DNA from: Clavibacter tessellarius
GTDB taxonomy: Bacteria > Actinomycetota > Actinomycetes > Actinomycetales > Microbacteriaceae
Length of the DNA stretch: 64,000 bases
Assembly: GCF_001618005.1 (NCBI RefSeq)
Contig: NZ_LQXA01000028.1
Coordinates: forward strand, 1-64,000
Direction: 5' to 3'
The position numbers were made by a program, and so were the translations under genes. The notes beneath the pieces were generated by a model that had not been told where the DNA came from, made no database searches, and saw only the letters and a list, made by a program, of their open reading frames with translations. How positions within the stretch are numbered: position 1 is the first letter of the stretch; each line of letters opens with the position of its first letter. Shown piece by piece: positions 29,174-38,846 of the stretch.

Positions 29174-29977
29174 CGCCACCGCGGACCACGGCACGGTCAG
29201 CTCGCCGAGCCGCCAGCGCGCGTGGCCGCCCTCGACGGGCACGCCGGCGTCGCGCATCCGCCGCACCGCGCCGAGCCACTGCTGGCGGGGCCCGTAGACG
29301 CTGAGCGGCGCGCTGAGGATCCAGCTCCGGTCGAGCAGGGCCAGCACCCCGTGCACCCGCTCGCCGGGGACGTTGCGGTGGATGAGGGCCTTCGGCAGGC
29401 GCTCCGCCACGATCGACGGCAGCTCCAGCCCCGTGAGCCGCAGCGAGATGGTGAGGCTGCGGGGGCCGTCCGCGCGCACGTCGACCCAGCTCGCGATGCG
29501 GCCGATCTCGTCGCACGTGCCCTCCACGACGGATCCGCCGGGAGCCAGCCGCGCGGCCATGCGGGCCCAGGCGGCCGGCACCTCCGTCTCGTCGTACTGC
29601 CGCAGCACGTTGAACGCGCGGATCACGGTGGCCCGCTCGCCGCCCGGCAGCGGCACCTCGAAGCCGCCGCGGGCGAAGGCCACCCGCTCGCGGGCGGACG
29701 CGTCGGGCCATGCCGCGAGCTGCTCGCGCGCCCGCGCGACCCGCCCCGGCTCGATCTCGATGCCCACCACGCGCACGTCCGGCCGCGTCGCGCGCAGCCG
29801 CCGGTGCATCTCGAGGGCCGTGATCCCGCTCGCGCCGTAGCCGAGGTCGACCACGAGCGGGTCGGTCGCGAGGCGCAGGGAGTCGAGGGTCGCGATCCAC
29901 CTGTCGACGCGCCGGAGGCGGTTCGTGTTGGTCGTCCCGCGGGTCACGGAGCCTACGGGGGAGGCGGCGCCGGGCAT
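29159..29977 (-). CDS. Class I SAM-dependent methyltransferase-like protein
   Basis: The 272-residue product has a Rossmann methyltransferase core: motif I VVDLGYGASG near residues 42-51, an acidic ribose-binding end VVGIEIEP near 69-76, and RAFNVLRQYDE before a LAPGGSVVEGTCDE motif. The substrate is unknown. The C-terminal half (RLTGLELPSIVAERLPKALIH) is conserved-looking and may bind it. A GAGACT hexamer six bases before the ATG may be its -10 box. It is divergent from gpmA with only 35 bp between starts. Confidence 0.8.
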   Translation of the reverse strand: MPGAASPVGSVTRGTTNTNRLRRVDRWIATLDSLRLATDPLVVDLGYGASGITALEMHRRLRATRPDVRVVGIEIEPGRVARAREQLAAWPDASARERVAFARGGFEVPLPGGERATVIRAFNVLRQYDETEVPAAWARMAARLAPGGSVVEGTCDEIGRIASWVDVRADGPRSLTISLRLTGLELPSIVAERLPKALIHRNVPGERVHGVLALLDRSWILSAPLSVYGPRQQWLGAVRRMRDAGVPVEGGHARWRLGELTVPWSAVAPGAS

Positions 29978-30012
29978 GGGACCAGTCTCGCATCGCTCGA
30001 TAGGCTGGTCGC

Positions 30013-30768
30013 ATGGCTGAACCCCGCACCCTCGTGCTGCTGCGTCACGGCAACAGCGACTGGAACCAGAAGAACCTGTTCACCGGATGGGTGGACGTCG
30101 AGCTGAGCGAGCAGGGCGTCGCGGAGGGGCAGCGCGCCGGCGAGCTCCTCGCCGAGTCCGGCATCCTCCCCGACGTGCTGCACACCTCCGTCCTCATCCG
30201 CGCCATCGACACCGCGAACATCGCGCTCAAGCGCGCCGGCCGCTCGTGGATCCCCGTCCAGCGCACCTGGCGCCTCAACGAGCGCCACTACGGCGCCCTC
30301 CAGGGCAAGGACAAGGCGCAGACCCTCGCCGAGTACGGCCCCGAGCAGTTCGCCACCTGGCGCCGCTCGTTCGACGTGCCGCCGCCCCCCATCGCCGACG
30401 ACGACGAGTACTCGCAGTCGGCCGACCCGCGCTACGCCGACCTCGGCGACGACCTGCCCCGCACCGAGTGCCTCAAGGACGTCATCGAGCGGATGCTGCC
30501 CTACTGGGAGTCCGACATCCAGCCCGACCTCGCCTCCGGCCGCACGGTCCTCGTCACGGCGCACGGCAACTCGCTGCGCGCGCTCGTGAAGCACCTCGAC
30601 GGCATCTCGGACGCGGACATCGCCGAGCTCAACATCCCCACCGGCATCCCACTCGTGTACCGCCTCGACGAGGACTTCCGTCCGCTCGTCCCGGGCGGCG
30701 AGTACCTCGACCCCGAGGCGGCCGCAGCAGGTGCCGCGGCCGTCGCCGCGCAGGGCAGCAAGAAGTAG
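30013..30768 (+). CDS. gpmA: 2,3-bisphosphoglycerate-dependent phosphoglycerate mutase
   Basis: This glycolytic enzyme interconverts 3- and 2-phosphoglycerate. The 251-residue product has the phosphohistidine motif [10 protein letters not shown] (His12), [15 protein letters not shown], the [11 protein letters not shown] loop and the second histidine in [11 protein letters not shown], all specific for dPGM. A TAGGCT box lies six bases before the ATG, implying a leaderless transcript. It ends at a strong hairpin shared with phoU. Confidence 0.97.
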   Translation: MAEPRTLVLLRHGNSDWNQKNLFTGWVDVELSEQGVAEGQRAGELLAESGILPDVLHTSVLIRAIDTANIALKRAGRSWIPVQRTWRLNERHYGALQGKDKAQTLAEYGPEQFATWRRSFDVPPPPIADDDEYSQSADPRYADLGDDLPRTECLKDVIERMLPYWESDIQPDLASGRTVLVTAHGNSLRALVKHLDGISDADIAELNIPTGIPLVYRLDEDFRPLVPGGEYLDPEAAAAGAAAVAAQGSKK

Positions 30769-30784
30769 GCCCACCCGCACGGGC

Positions 30785-30823
30785 GACGAGAGCCCGACCG
30801 GATCATCCGGTCGGGCTCTCGTC
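30785..30823. terminator. Bidirectional hairpin between gpmA and phoU
   Basis: A 17-bp perfect stem (30785-30801 with 30807-30823) with loop ATCAT lies between convergent genes. It has no U-tract. Confidence 0.8.
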
Positions 30824-30869
30824 ATGTCACCGCGGCGCGGCGGGCCGGCACTCGGCCGGCGGGCGGGGA

Positions 30870-31523
30870 TCAGCCGTCGGCCTGGACCCAGTCGCCGGTC
30901 GCGAGGTACTGCACGGTCTTGGCGATGGACACCGCGTGGTCGGCGAAGCGCTCGTGGTAGCGGCTGGCGAGGGTGGAGTCGACGGTGTCGACGGCCGCGC
31001 CCTTCCAGGTCTCGCCGAGCACCTTGTCGAAGACGCTGAGGTGCAGCTCGTCGATGCGGTCGTCGTCGTTGCGGATCTCCTCGGCGAGCTTCGGGTCCTC
31101 CGTGGTGAGGAGGTCCGTGAGCTTGCGGGCGATGGCCACGTCGAGCTGGCCGAGCTCGAGGAACGTGGGGCGGAGCGACTTGGGCACCACCTTGTCCGGG
31201 AAGCGGTAGCGCGACAGCTGCGCGATGTGCTCGGCGAGGTCGCCCATGCGCTCGAGCGACGCGCTGATGCGGAGGGCGCTCACCACGATGCGGAGGTCGC
31301 GCGCCACCGGCTGCTGGCGGGCGAGGATGTTGATGGCCAGCTCGTCGAGGCTCGTCGCGAGCTCGTCGATGCGGCGGTCCTGCTCGATCACGGTCTCAGC
31401 GAGGCTGACGTTCGACTCGTTGAACGCGCGGGTCGCGTTCTCGATGGAGATGGCGACGAGCGCGGAGATCTCGATGAGACGCTCCTGCACCTCGTGGAGC
31501 TCCTGCTGGAACACTTCGCGCAT
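30870..31523 (-). CDS. phoU: PhoU phosphate-signalling regulator
   Basis: The 217-residue product contains two PhoU helical-bundle domains, with the conserved metal-contact segments ATRAFNESNVSLAE...EQDRRIDEL in the first and ASLERMGDLAEHIAQLSRY and RNDDRIDELH further on. PhoU links the Pst transporter to the phosphate sensor kinase and keeps the Pho system off when phosphate is plentiful. The ATG at 31523 has a GAGAGGA site; the 19-residue extension to 31580 is unlikely. It is divergent from senX3-regX3, the kinase/regulator pair it is expected to modulate. Confidence 0.95.
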   Translation of the reverse strand: MREVFQQELHEVQERLIEISALVAISIENATRAFNESNVSLAETVIEQDRRIDELATSLDELAINILARQQPVARDLRIVVSALRISASLERMGDLAEHIAQLSRYRFPDKVVPKSLRPTFLELGQLDVAIARKLTDLLTTEDPKLAEEIRNDDDRIDELHLSVFDKVLGETWKGAAVDTVDSTLASRYHERFADHAVSIAKTVQYLATGDWVQADG

Positions 31524-31627
31524 GGGGGACGTCCTCTCAGTCCGCCCCGCTGCAGGAGGGGCGGGGTGGTTCTCGGGCATGGCGGACCCCGGGCCGGGTC
31601 CACGTCCCTCCGACTCTGGTCATGCGA

Positions 31628-31645
31628 GGTTAACGCACGGTGCCG
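31628..31645 (-). promoter_or_regulatory. Degenerate PHO box between phoU and senX3
   Basis: On the minus strand GTTAACC (31634-31628) and CGGCACC (31645-31639) are spaced 11 bases, like the two exact GTTCACC pairs at pstS and ppk but with mismatches. Its place between phoU and senX3-regX3 suggests autoregulation. Confidence 0.5.
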
Positions 31646-31728
31646 TCGAGCTGAATTCGTGGCCCCGCCGCCCCGATGCGGCAGGGGGACGGCCGGGACG
31701 CCCCGACGCCGTCTCCTAGTGTGGGCGC

Positions 31729-32892
31729 ATGGACACCGGTGCGTTGGTGCTCGTCTGCCTCCTCATCGGTCTGGCGGTCGGCGCGGGATTCGTGTGGCTG
31801 CTGCACCACGCGGCGGACCGCGGCGACCGTGCCGTCGAGATCACGAACCCCGTCGTCCCGGACGGCGTCGACCAGGTGCTCGACGCGCTGGAGTCGGCCG
31901 GCATCGTGCTCGATCCCTCCAACAACGTGATGAAGGCGTCGCCCGGCGCCATCTCCTCCGGCCTCGTCTTCCACCAGGCGCTCGTGCACCCGGAGCTCGT
32001 CGCCATGGTCGACCGCGTGCGCCGGTCCGGCGAGCCGATGGCCGAGGAGGTGTCGCTCGCACGCGGCCCGTTCGGCGCCGCGGAGTTCCAGATGCACGTG
32101 CGGGTGGCCCGCCTCGGCACGCGCTACGTGCTCCTCCTCGCGCAGGACCGCACCGAGTCGCACCGGCTCGACCAGGTGCGCCGTGACTTCGTGGCGAACA
32201 TCAGCCACGAGCTGAAGACGCCCATCGGCGCGGTCGGGCTGCTCGCGGAGGCGCTCGACTCGTGCGCGGACGACGCGGTGCAGGTGCGGCGCTTCGCGGC
32301 CCGGCTGACCACGGAGTCGGCGCGGCTCGCGCGGATCACGCAGGAGATCATCGAGCTCTCCAGGCTCGAGGCCGCCAACGCGCTGGAGAAGGCGGAGCCC
32401 GTCGACGTCGACCACGTGATCAGCGTCGCGCTCGACCAGGTGCGGCTCGGCGCGGAGCTCCGCGGCATCGAGCTGGCCCGCGGCAAGCGCTCGCGCACCA
32501 CCGTCTACGGCGACGAGGCCCTCCTCGTGGTGGCGGTCGCGAACCTGTTGAGCAACGCCGTCAACTACTCGCCGGACGGCTCCCGCGTCGGGATCGGCGT
32601 GATGCACGAGGACGGCGCCGTCGAGGTCGTGGTCACCGACCAGGGCATCGGCATCCCCGAGGACGAGCAGGGCCGGATCTTCGAGCGCTTCTTCCGCGTC
32701 GACCAGGCCCGCGCCCGCGACACCGGGGGCACGGGGCTCGGGCTCAGCATCGTCAAGCACGTCGTGCAGAATCATGGCGGCGACGTGCGGGTCTGGTCCC
32801 GTCCCGGCCGCGGCTCGACCTTCACCATCCGCCTCCCCGAGGCATCGCAGACCCCGGCGCTCGCCGGTACGGACATCGGAGAACCAACGTGA
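31729..32892 (+). CDS. senX3: Phosphate-sensor histidine kinase SenX3
   Basis: The 387-residue kinase has one N-terminal membrane helix (about 5-25), a PAS-like region (about 45-140), a HisKA domain with ANISHELKTPIGAVG (His160) and an HATPase domain with NLLSNAVNYSP, DQGIGIPEDEQGRIFERFFR and GTGLGLSIVKHV. One membrane anchor plus a PAS domain is the SenX3/PhoR layout of Actinobacteria. The stop overlaps the regX3 start. A TAGTGT box lies six bases before the ATG, so translation is probably leaderless. Confidence 0.94.
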   Translation: MDTGALVLVCLLIGLAVGAGFVWLLHHAADRGDRAVEITNPVVPDGVDQVLDALESAGIVLDPSNNVMKASPGAISSGLVFHQALVHPELVAMVDRVRRSGEPMAEEVSLARGPFGAAEFQMHVRVARLGTRYVLLLAQDRTESHRLDQVRRDFVANISHELKTPIGAVGLLAEALDSCADDAVQVRRFAARLTTESARLARITQEIIELSRLEAANALEKAEPVDVDHVISVALDQVRLGAELRGIELARGKRSRTTVYGDEALLVVAVANLLSNAVNYSPDGSRVGIGVMHEDGAVEVVVTDQGIGIPEDEQGRIFERFFRVDQARARDTGGTGLGLSIVKHVVQNHGGDVRVWSRPGRGSTFTIRLPEASQTPALAGTDIGEPT

Positions 32893-33569
32893 CACGCATC
32901 ATGCTCGTCGAGGACGAGGCGTCGCTCAGCGAGCCGCTCGCCTTCCTGCTCCAGCGGGAGGGCTACGAGGTCGACGTCGTCGAGGACGGCCCCGCGGCCG
33001 TGGCGGCGTTCGACAAGGACGGCGCGGACCTCATCCTGCTCGACCTCATGCTCCCGGGCCTCCCGGGCACCGAGGTCTGCCGCGAGATCCGCACGCGCTC
33101 GGCGGTGCCGATCATCATGCTCACCGCGAAGGACTCCGAGGTGGACATCGTCGTGGGCCTCGAGCTCGGCGCCGACGACTACGTCACCAAGCCGTACTCC
33201 ACGCGGGAGCTGCTCGCCCGGATCCGCGCCGTGCTCCGCCGCCGCGTCGAGGTCGACGACGAGCCGCTCAACGTGCTCGAGGTCGGGCTCGTCCGCATGG
33301 ACGTCGAGCGCCACACGGTCGAGGTCGACGGCCGCGAGATCGCCATGCCGCTGAAGGAGTTCGAGCTCCTGGAGCTGCTGCTCCGCAACGCCGGCCGGGT
33401 GCTCACGCGCGGCCAGCTCATCGACCGGGTCTGGGGATCCGACTACTTCGGCGACACCAAGACGCTCGACGTGCACATCAAGCGGATCCGCTCCAAGATC
33501 GAGCGCGAGCCGTCCGACCCCGTGCTGCTCGTCACCGTGCGCGGTCTCGGCTACCGCTTCGAGGCGTAG
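32889..33569 (+). CDS. regX3: Phosphate response regulator RegX3
   Basis: The 226-residue OmpR/PhoB-type regulator has a receiver domain with acidic residues near 8-10, phospho-acceptor Asp52 in LILLDLMLPG, the KPYSTREL switch, and a winged helix with MPLKEFELLELLLRNAGRV and RVWGSDYFGDTKTLDVHIKRIRSK. Its GTG start overlaps the senX3 stop (GTGA). As the cognate regulator of SenX3 it is the best candidate to bind the GTTCACC repeats at pstS and ppk. Confidence 0.94.
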   Translation: MTRIMLVEDEASLSEPLAFLLQREGYEVDVVEDGPAAVAAFDKDGADLILLDLMLPGLPGTEVCREIRTRSAVPIIMLTAKDSEVDIVVGLELGADDYVTKPYSTRELLARIRAVLRRRVEVDDEPLNVLEVGLVRMDVERHTVEVDGREIAMPLKEFELLELLLRNAGRVLTRGQLIDRVWGSDYFGDTKTLDVHIKRIRSKIEREPSDPVLLVTVRGLGYRFEA

Positions 33570-33581
33570 CGCGCTCCGCAC

Positions 33582-33622
33582 ACGACGAAGGCCCCGTCCC
33601 TCAGGGACGGGGCCTTCGTCGT
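33582..33622. terminator. Bidirectional hairpin after regX3
   Basis: A 19-bp perfect stem (33582-33600 with 33604-33622) closes on the triloop TCA between convergent genes. It shares the ACGAAGGCCCCG core with the hairpin at 14942-14999. Confidence 0.85.
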
Positions 33623-33650
33623 CCAGCCTGCCGCGCGTGCGACCGGCCGA

Positions 33651-34217
33651 TCAGTTCGTGGAGTCGCCCTGGCCCTCGTCGCCCTTGGGGGAGACGGGGG
33701 TGGTGGTGACGGTCGTGTCGGGCGTGGACCCGGTCTCGCCGGGCACCAGGTTCGTGTACGTCTCCTGGTCGCCGTTGAGCACGGGCACGTCCATCTCGAC
33801 GCCCTCGGCGTCGCCGTACTGGATGTAGATCTTCGTGAGCGAACCCGGCTCCGGCTCGACCGTGTCGAACGCGATGCGCTGCGAGTCCTCCGCGCCGAAC
33901 TTCGTGAGGCCGGGGGCCGCCGTGACCGTGCGGGTCTCGCGGTCGGCGCTGCCCGGGGAGGTCTCGTGCTGGAACGACACCCGCTGGCTGCCGCCCGAGT
34001 CGTTCACCAGCGTGACGACGAGGCTCGCGCCGGTGGCGCCGCCGCCCTCGGTGAGGAGGATGGCGTTCCGCACCTCGATGTCGCCGACCGTGGCGTTGAA
34101 GCCGTCGCTCGGGTAGTAGGAGATCCGCGTGGCCTGGGGCGTGATGAAGGTGCAGGACGACGTGCCGACCGCGATCAGGGCCGCGAGGACGATGGACGAT
34201 GCGGTACGCGCTCTCAC
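33651..34217 (-). CDS. LpqE-like secreted lipoprotein
   Basis: The 188-residue product has a signal peptide with a probable lipobox TSSC (Cys22), followed by a single beta-rich domain (residues 45-150) and a Thr/Pro/Asp tail. The position divergent from carD-ispD is the same as that of the mycobacterial lipoprotein LpqE, which supports homology; copper-related or other functions remain unproven. The GTG at 34217 has a GGAGGG ribosome site; the ORF extends to a GTG at 34238 with poorer support. The lipobox has Thr at -3, which is not ideal. Confidence 0.7.
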   Translation of the reverse strand: MRARTASSIVLAALIAVGTSSCTFITPQATRISYYPSDGFNATVGDIEVRNAILLTEGGGATGASLVVTLVNDSGGSQRVSFQHETSPGSADRETRTVTAAPGLTKFGAEDSQRIAFDTVEPEPGSLTKIYIQYGDAEGVEMDVPVLNGDQETYTNLVPGETGSTPDTTVTTTPVSPKGDEGQGDSTN

Positions 34218-34347
34218 GGGACCCTCCGGTTGTCGCACGGAGCCGGCGCCGGGGCGTCCGGGGGCGTCCGCGCGTGTATCAGCTGACCCGCCCAGCCTAC
34301 GGGATCAGGTGCCGACCGGCCGCCCGCGGGGGCGCCCGACCCGGCTG

Positions 34348-34353
34348 GTACCC
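34348..34353 (+). promoter_or_regulatory. -10 element of carD
   Basis: A TACCCT hexamer lies 29 bases before the carD ATG. A start near 34360 would leave a short leader with a GGGGAACCC sequence in front of the ATG. Confidence 0.45.
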
Positions 34354-34382
34354 TGGGCGGCAGTCCACAGAACGGGGAACCC

Positions 34383-34865
34383 ATGATCTTCGAGGTCGGC
34401 GAGACCGTCGTGTACCCGCATCACGGGGCGGCGACCATCATCGAGGTCAAGAAGAGGGTCATCCGCGGCGAGGAGAAGCTGTACCTCAAGCTCGACGTGA
34501 ACCAGGGCGGCCTGCAGATCGAGGTGCCCGCCGAGAACGTCGACATGGTCGGCGTCCGCGACGTCATCGGGCGCGAGGGCGTGGAGAGCGTGTTCGCGGT
34601 GCTCCGGGCGGAGTTCACCGAGGAGCCCACCAACTGGTCGAGGCGCTACAAGGCGAACCTCGAGAAGCTCGCGTCGGGTGACGTGCTGAAGGTGGCCGAG
34701 GTCGTTCGCGACCTCTGGCGCCGCAACCAGGATCGCGGCCTGTCCGCGGGCGAGAAGAGCATGCTGCAGAAGGCACGCGGCATCCTCGTGGGCGAGCTCG
34801 CCCTCGCGGAGAAGACGGACGAGGAGCACGCGTCCACGCTGCTCGACGAGGTCCTCGCGTCCTGA
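34383..34865 (+). CDS. carD: CarD RNA-polymerase-binding transcription factor
   Basis: The 160-residue product has the N-terminal RNA-polymerase interaction domain ([46 protein letters not shown]) and the helical DNA-binding domain with [17 protein letters not shown] and the conserved Trp in DLWRRNQ. CarD stabilises open promoter complexes, particularly at rRNA promoters, and is essential in mycobacteria. Followed at 75 bp by ispDF, the order found in many Actinobacteria. Confidence 0.96.
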   Translation: MIFEVGETVVYPHHGAATIIEVKKRVIRGEEKLYLKLDVNQGGLQIEVPAENVDMVGVRDVIGREGVESVFAVLRAEFTEEPTNWSRRYKANLEKLASGDVLKVAEVVRDLWRRNQDRGLSAGEKSMLQKARGILVGELALAEKTDEEHASTLLDEVLAS

Positions 34866-34940
34866 TCCGCCGGCCGGGCACGACCTCTCGGCGTGCTCCG
34901 TCCCGGCCGTCGCGCCCCGACCCGCCGGTAGCCTGACCGC

Positions 34941-36173
34941 ATGAGCCACGACCCCGTCGCCCCCTCCGCCCCCGCGATCGTCGACGGGGCGCCGGACGGC
35001 CCGCGGCTCGGCGTGATCGTGGTGGCGGCGGGCAGCGGCACCCGCCTCGGCGCCGGGATCCCGAAGGCGCTCGTCGAGGTCGGCGGCGCCACGCTGCTGG
35101 CACGCTCCCTGTCCGCGGTCCTCGACCTCGCGGAGGAGGCGCGGGTCGTCGTCGTCGCACCGGCGACGCACCTCGACGAGACGGCCGCCATCGTCGACGC
35201 CGTCGCGGGCGCGGCCCGGTCGTCCGTCGACGTCGTGGTGGGCGGGGCGACCCGGCAGGGGTCCGTGCGGGCGGGTCTCGACGCGCTCGCCGCATCCGTC
35301 GACACGGTCCTCGTGCACGACGCGGCGCGCGCGCTCACGCCCACCGCGCTCTTCGCCGCGGTCGCCCGGGCCGTGCGCGACGACGGCGCGGGCGTCGTCC
35401 CCGGCCTCCCCGTCACCGACACGGTCAAGCGCGTCGGCGCCGCGGGGGAGTGCCTCGGCACGGTCGACCGCAGCGACCTCGTGGGCGTCCAGACCCCGCA
35501 GGGCTTCCCGCGCGCCGCCCTCGTCGCCGCGTACGCATCCGCCGCCGCCGAGCACACGGACGACGCGGCGCTCTTCCAGGCCGCGGGCGGCGGGGTCCGC
35601 GTGATCCCCGGCGACGCGCTCGCGTTCAAGGTCACCACGGCGTGGGACCTGCGTCGCGCGGAGGAGCTCGTCGCACGCGCGGCGGGGGGCGGATCCGCCG
35701 CCGCGCGCCTCCGCTCGGGCATCGGCACCGACGTGCACGCGGTCGACGCGTCGCAGCCGCTCTGGCTCGCGGGCCTGCACTGGCCGGGCGAGGCCGGCCT
35801 CGCGGGGCACAGCGACGGCGACGCCGTGAGCCACGCGATGTGCGACGCGCTCCTCTCCGCCGCCGGCCTCGGCGACATCGGCGGGATCTTCGGCACCGAC
35901 GACCCGGAGCTCGACGGCGCGCACGGCGACGTCTTCCTGCGGCGCACCGCGGAGCTCGTGCGCGGGGCCGGCTTCCGGATCGTCAACGTGGCCGTGCAGG
36001 TCATGGCCGTGCGCCCCAAGCTGTCGCCGCGGCGGGCCGAGGCCGAGCGGATCCTCTCCGCCGCCCTCGGCGCGCCCGTCTCGCTCGCGGGCACCACGAC
36101 GGACGGGCTCGGCTTCACGGGTCGCGGCGACGGAGTCGCCGCGGTCGCGACGGCCCTCGTCGAGCGCGTCTGA
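34941..36173 (+). CDS. ispDF: Bifunctional IspD/IspF isoprenoid enzyme
   Basis: The 410-residue product fuses two steps of the MEP pathway. IspD (about 22-245) shows [30 protein letters not shown] and the [12 protein letters not shown] loop; it makes CDP-methylerythritol. IspF (about 252-410) starts with [11 protein letters not shown], has the metal ligands in [17 protein letters not shown] and the end [14 protein letters not shown]; it forms the cyclodiphosphate. A TAGCCT box lies six bases before the ATG. Fusions of these enzymes occur in scattered bacteria; in mycobacteria they are separate genes. Confidence 0.95.
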   Translation: MSHDPVAPSAPAIVDGAPDGPRLGVIVVAAGSGTRLGAGIPKALVEVGGATLLARSLSAVLDLAEEARVVVVAPATHLDETAAIVDAVAGAARSSVDVVVGGATRQGSVRAGLDALAASVDTVLVHDAARALTPTALFAAVARAVRDDGAGVVPGLPVTDTVKRVGAAGECLGTVDRSDLVGVQTPQGFPRAALVAAYASAAAEHTDDAALFQAAGGGVRVIPGDALAFKVTTAWDLRRAEELVARAAGGGSAAARLRSGIGTDVHAVDASQPLWLAGLHWPGEAGLAGHSDGDAVSHAMCDALLSAAGLGDIGGIFGTDDPELDGAHGDVFLRRTAELVRGAGFRIVNVAVQVMAVRPKLSPRRAEAERILSAALGAPVSLAGTTTDGLGFTGRGDGVAAVATALVERV

Positions 36174-36256
36174 CGGGGCGCGCCCGGGACGCCGCGGCCC
36201 GTCGCATCGGCCGTCACCCGGCGGGGGCGCGGAGGCGCGCTGACTAGGATCTGTGT

Positions 36257-37711
36257 GTGACCCTGCGCCTCCACGACTCCCGGACGCAGTCCCTGCGGGA
36301 CTTCGTCCCCCTCGTCGACGGCAGGGTGGGCATCTACGTGTGCGGCCCGACGGTCCAGTCCGCCCCCCACATCGGACACCTCCGCTCCGCCCTCGCGTAC
36401 GACCAGCTGCGCCGCTGGCTGACCTACCGCGGGCTCGACGTCACGCTCGTGCGCAACGTCACCGACATCGACGACAAGGTCATCGACAACGCCCGCCGTG
36501 GTCAGGAGGCGGGCGGCACGGAGGAGTGGTGGGCGCTCGCCTACCGCGTGGAGCTCGAGTTCTCCCGCGCCTACGGCGCCCTCGGGATCCTGCCGCCCAG
36601 CTACGAGCCGCGCGCCACCGCCAGCATCGGCGAGATGCAGGTGCTCATCGCGCGCCTCATCGAGCGCGGGCACGCCTACCCCGCTGGCGACGAGTCGGGC
36701 GACGTCTACTTCGACACCGCCTCCTGGCCCGAGTACGGCGAGCTCACCCGCCAGCGCGCCGCCGACATGGAGGCCGCGGCCGACGCGGATCCGCGCGCCA
36801 AGCGCGACGTGCGCGACTTCGCGCTCTGGAAGGGCGCCAAGCAGGGCGAGCCCGCGAGCGCGTCGTGGCCGTCCCCGTGGGGCGCCGGCCGTCCGGGCTG
36901 GCACATCGAGTGCTCCGCCATGTCCACGCGCTACCTCGGCGCCGAGTTCGACATCCACGGCGGCGGCCTCGACCTCCGCTTCCCGCACCACGAGAACGAG
37001 CTGGCGCAGTCGCGCGCGGCGGGGGACCCGTTCGCCCGGTACTGGCTGCACAACGGGCTCGTCGCGGTCGCCGGCCAGAAGATGAGCAAGTCGCTCGGCA
37101 ACTCGCTGTTCGCGGCCGACCTGCTGACCTCGGCCCGTCCCGTCGTCGTCCGCTACTTCCTCGGATCCGCGCACTACCGCTCCACCCTCGAGTTCCACGA
37201 CGGCGCGCTCGCCGAGGCCGAGGCCGCTCTTGACCGCATCGAGACGTTCCTCGACCGCAGCGCCCGGCGCCTCGCGGGCACGCGCTTCCAGGCCGCGGCC
37301 GCTGCCGAGGACGGCGCGCCCGCCGTCGTGCCCGCCGCGTTCGCCGAGGCGATGGACGACGACCTCAGCGTCCCGCAGGCGCTCGCCGTGCTGCACGACG
37401 CCGTCCGCGCGGGCAACGCCGCCCTCGACGCCGGCGACCTCCCGGAGGCCGCGTCCCAGCGCGCGGACGTCTCCGCAATGGTGGCGGTGCTCGGCATCGA
37501 CCCCCTCGCCGACGAATGGCGCACCGCGTCCGACCAGCCCGCGCGCCGTGCGCTGCAGGCGCTGGTCGAGCACCGGATCGCCGAGCGACAGACCGCGCGG
37601 GAGGCCAGGGACTTCGCCCTCGCCGACCGCATCAGACAGGAGCTGGCCGAGGCCGGCATCACGATAGAGGACTCGCCCGGCGGGTCGCATTGGAGCATCG
37701 ATGGCGAATAA
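36257..37711 (+). CDS. cysS: Cysteinyl-tRNA synthetase
   Basis: This class I synthetase charges tRNA-Cys. The 484-residue product shows the zinc cysteine in YVCGPTVQ (Cys30), the HIGH-type motif [10 protein letters not shown], further zinc ligands in HIECSAM and HHENELAQS, and KMSKSLGNS. The GTG start lies six bases after a TAGGAT box, so translation is probably leaderless. The end overlaps rlmB by 11 bases, a conserved actinobacterial arrangement. Confidence 0.96.
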   Translation: MTLRLHDSRTQSLRDFVPLVDGRVGIYVCGPTVQSAPHIGHLRSALAYDQLRRWLTYRGLDVTLVRNVTDIDDKVIDNARRGQEAGGTEEWWALAYRVELEFSRAYGALGILPPSYEPRATASIGEMQVLIARLIERGHAYPAGDESGDVYFDTASWPEYGELTRQRAADMEAAADADPRAKRDVRDFALWKGAKQGEPASASWPSPWGAGRPGWHIECSAMSTRYLGAEFDIHGGGLDLRFPHHENELAQSRAAGDPFARYWLHNGLVAVAGQKMSKSLGNSLFAADLLTSARPVVVRYFLGSAHYRSTLEFHDGALAEAEAALDRIETFLDRSARRLAGTRFQAAAAAEDGAPAVVPAAFAEAMDDDLSVPQALAVLHDAVRAGNAALDAGDLPEAASQRADVSAMVAVLGIDPLADEWRTASDQPARRALQALVEHRIAERQTAREARDFALADRIRQELAEAGITIEDSPGGSHWSIDGE

Positions 37712-38774
37712 GCCCAGCCGATCAGGCGCGGTACGCAAGACCAAGAAGGGCCCGCTCAAGGGATCCGGAGGGCAGGGCAGGCAGGCCCTCGAGGGCAAGA
37801 AGCCCACGCCCAAGGCAGAGGACCGGCCGTACCACCCCGCGGGCAAGCGCAAGCTCGCGAAGGACCGGTACGAGGCGGCGTCCGCGGGCGCCAACCGCGG
37901 CCGCGACGAGCGCGCCGAGCGCTCGCCCGCACCCCGCTCGGCCCCGCCGCGCGCCCGCGCGACCGACCGGCCCGCGGGTGCGGACGCCCCGCGCGCCCGC
38001 CGCGCGAAGCAGCAGGACGAGTCCGAGGTCGTCACCGGCCGCAACTCGGTCGTCGAGGCGCTCCGGGCGAAGATCCCCGCGACCGCCCTCTACATCGCCT
38101 CGCGCATCGAGTACGACGACCGCGTCAAGGAGGTGCTGTCGCTCGCCACCGGGCGCGGGATCCCCGTGCTCGAGGTCATGCGACCGGAGCTCGACCGCAT
38201 CGCCGGCCACGACGCCGTGCACCAGGGCCTCGCGCTCAAGGTGCCGCCGTACGAGTACGCGGACGCGATCGAGCTGCTCGACAAGACGATCTCGCGCGGC
38301 CAGCTGCCGCTCATGGTCGCGCTCGACGGCATCACCGACCCGCGCAACCTCGGGGCGATCATCCGCTCGGTCGCCGCGTTCGGCGGCCACGGCGTGATCG
38401 TGCCGCAGCGACGCTCGGTCGGCCTCACCGCGAGCGCGTGGAAGACGTCCGCCGGCGCCGCCGCGCGCACGCCCGTCGCCATGGCGTCGAACCTCACGCA
38501 GACGCTCAAGGCGCTCAAGCAGCGCGGCGTCTTCGTGGTCGGCCTCGACGGCGGCGGCGACATGTCGCTGCACGAGTTCACGCTCGCCGACCGGCCGATC
38601 GTCGTCGTCGTCGGCTCCGAGGGGAAGGGCCTGTCGCGCCTCGTCACCGAGACCTGCGACACCGTCGTGTCCATCCCGATCGGCGCCTCCACCGAGTCGC
38701 TCAACGCGGGCATCGCGGCGAGCGTCACGCTGTACGAGATCGGCAAGCTGCGCACGGCGGCCCGCCGCAAGTAG
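37701..38774 (+). CDS. rlmB: 23S rRNA (guanosine-2'-O-) methyltransferase RlmB
   Basis: The 357-residue product has a basic, probably disordered N-terminal extension (about 1-110, rich in Lys, Arg, Gly and Pro), a SpoU substrate-binding domain beginning [14 protein letters not shown] and a knotted SpoU catalytic domain with the three motifs [25 protein letters not shown] and [17 protein letters not shown]. It is expected to methylate the peptidyl-transferase-loop guanosine equivalent to G2251. The ATG lies inside cysS. Confidence 0.92.
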   Translation: MANKPSRSGAVRKTKKGPLKGSGGQGRQALEGKKPTPKAEDRPYHPAGKRKLAKDRYEAASAGANRGRDERAERSPAPRSAPPRARATDRPAGADAPRARRAKQQDESEVVTGRNSVVEALRAKIPATALYIASRIEYDDRVKEVLSLATGRGIPVLEVMRPELDRIAGHDAVHQGLALKVPPYEYADAIELLDKTISRGQLPLMVALDGITDPRNLGAIIRSVAAFGGHGVIVPQRRSVGLTASAWKTSAGAAARTPVAMASNLTQTLKALKQRGVFVVGLDGGGDMSLHEFTLADRPIVVVVGSEGKGLSRLVTETCDTVVSIPIGASTESLNAGIAASVTLYEIGKLRTAARRK

Positions 38775-38780
38775 ACCATC

Positions 38781-38828
38781 GCACGCACGAGGAGCCGGGA
38801 CCCCAGGGTCCCGGCTCCTCGTGCGTGC
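38781..38828. terminator. Bidirectional hairpin between rlmB and the DUF4032 gene
   Basis: A perfect inverted repeat of 23 bases per arm (38781-38803 and 38806-38828) has only CA between the arms, so the stem should close on a 4-6-nt loop. It separates convergent genes. Confidence 0.85.
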
Positions 38829-38846
38829 GGCCTCGGCCAGCGGCGA

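Noticed and set aside
34646-38044. A 1132-codon antisense ORF opposite ispDF, cysS and rlmB
   Set aside because: It is a high-GC antisense frame with no recognisable domain, opposite three well-identified genes.
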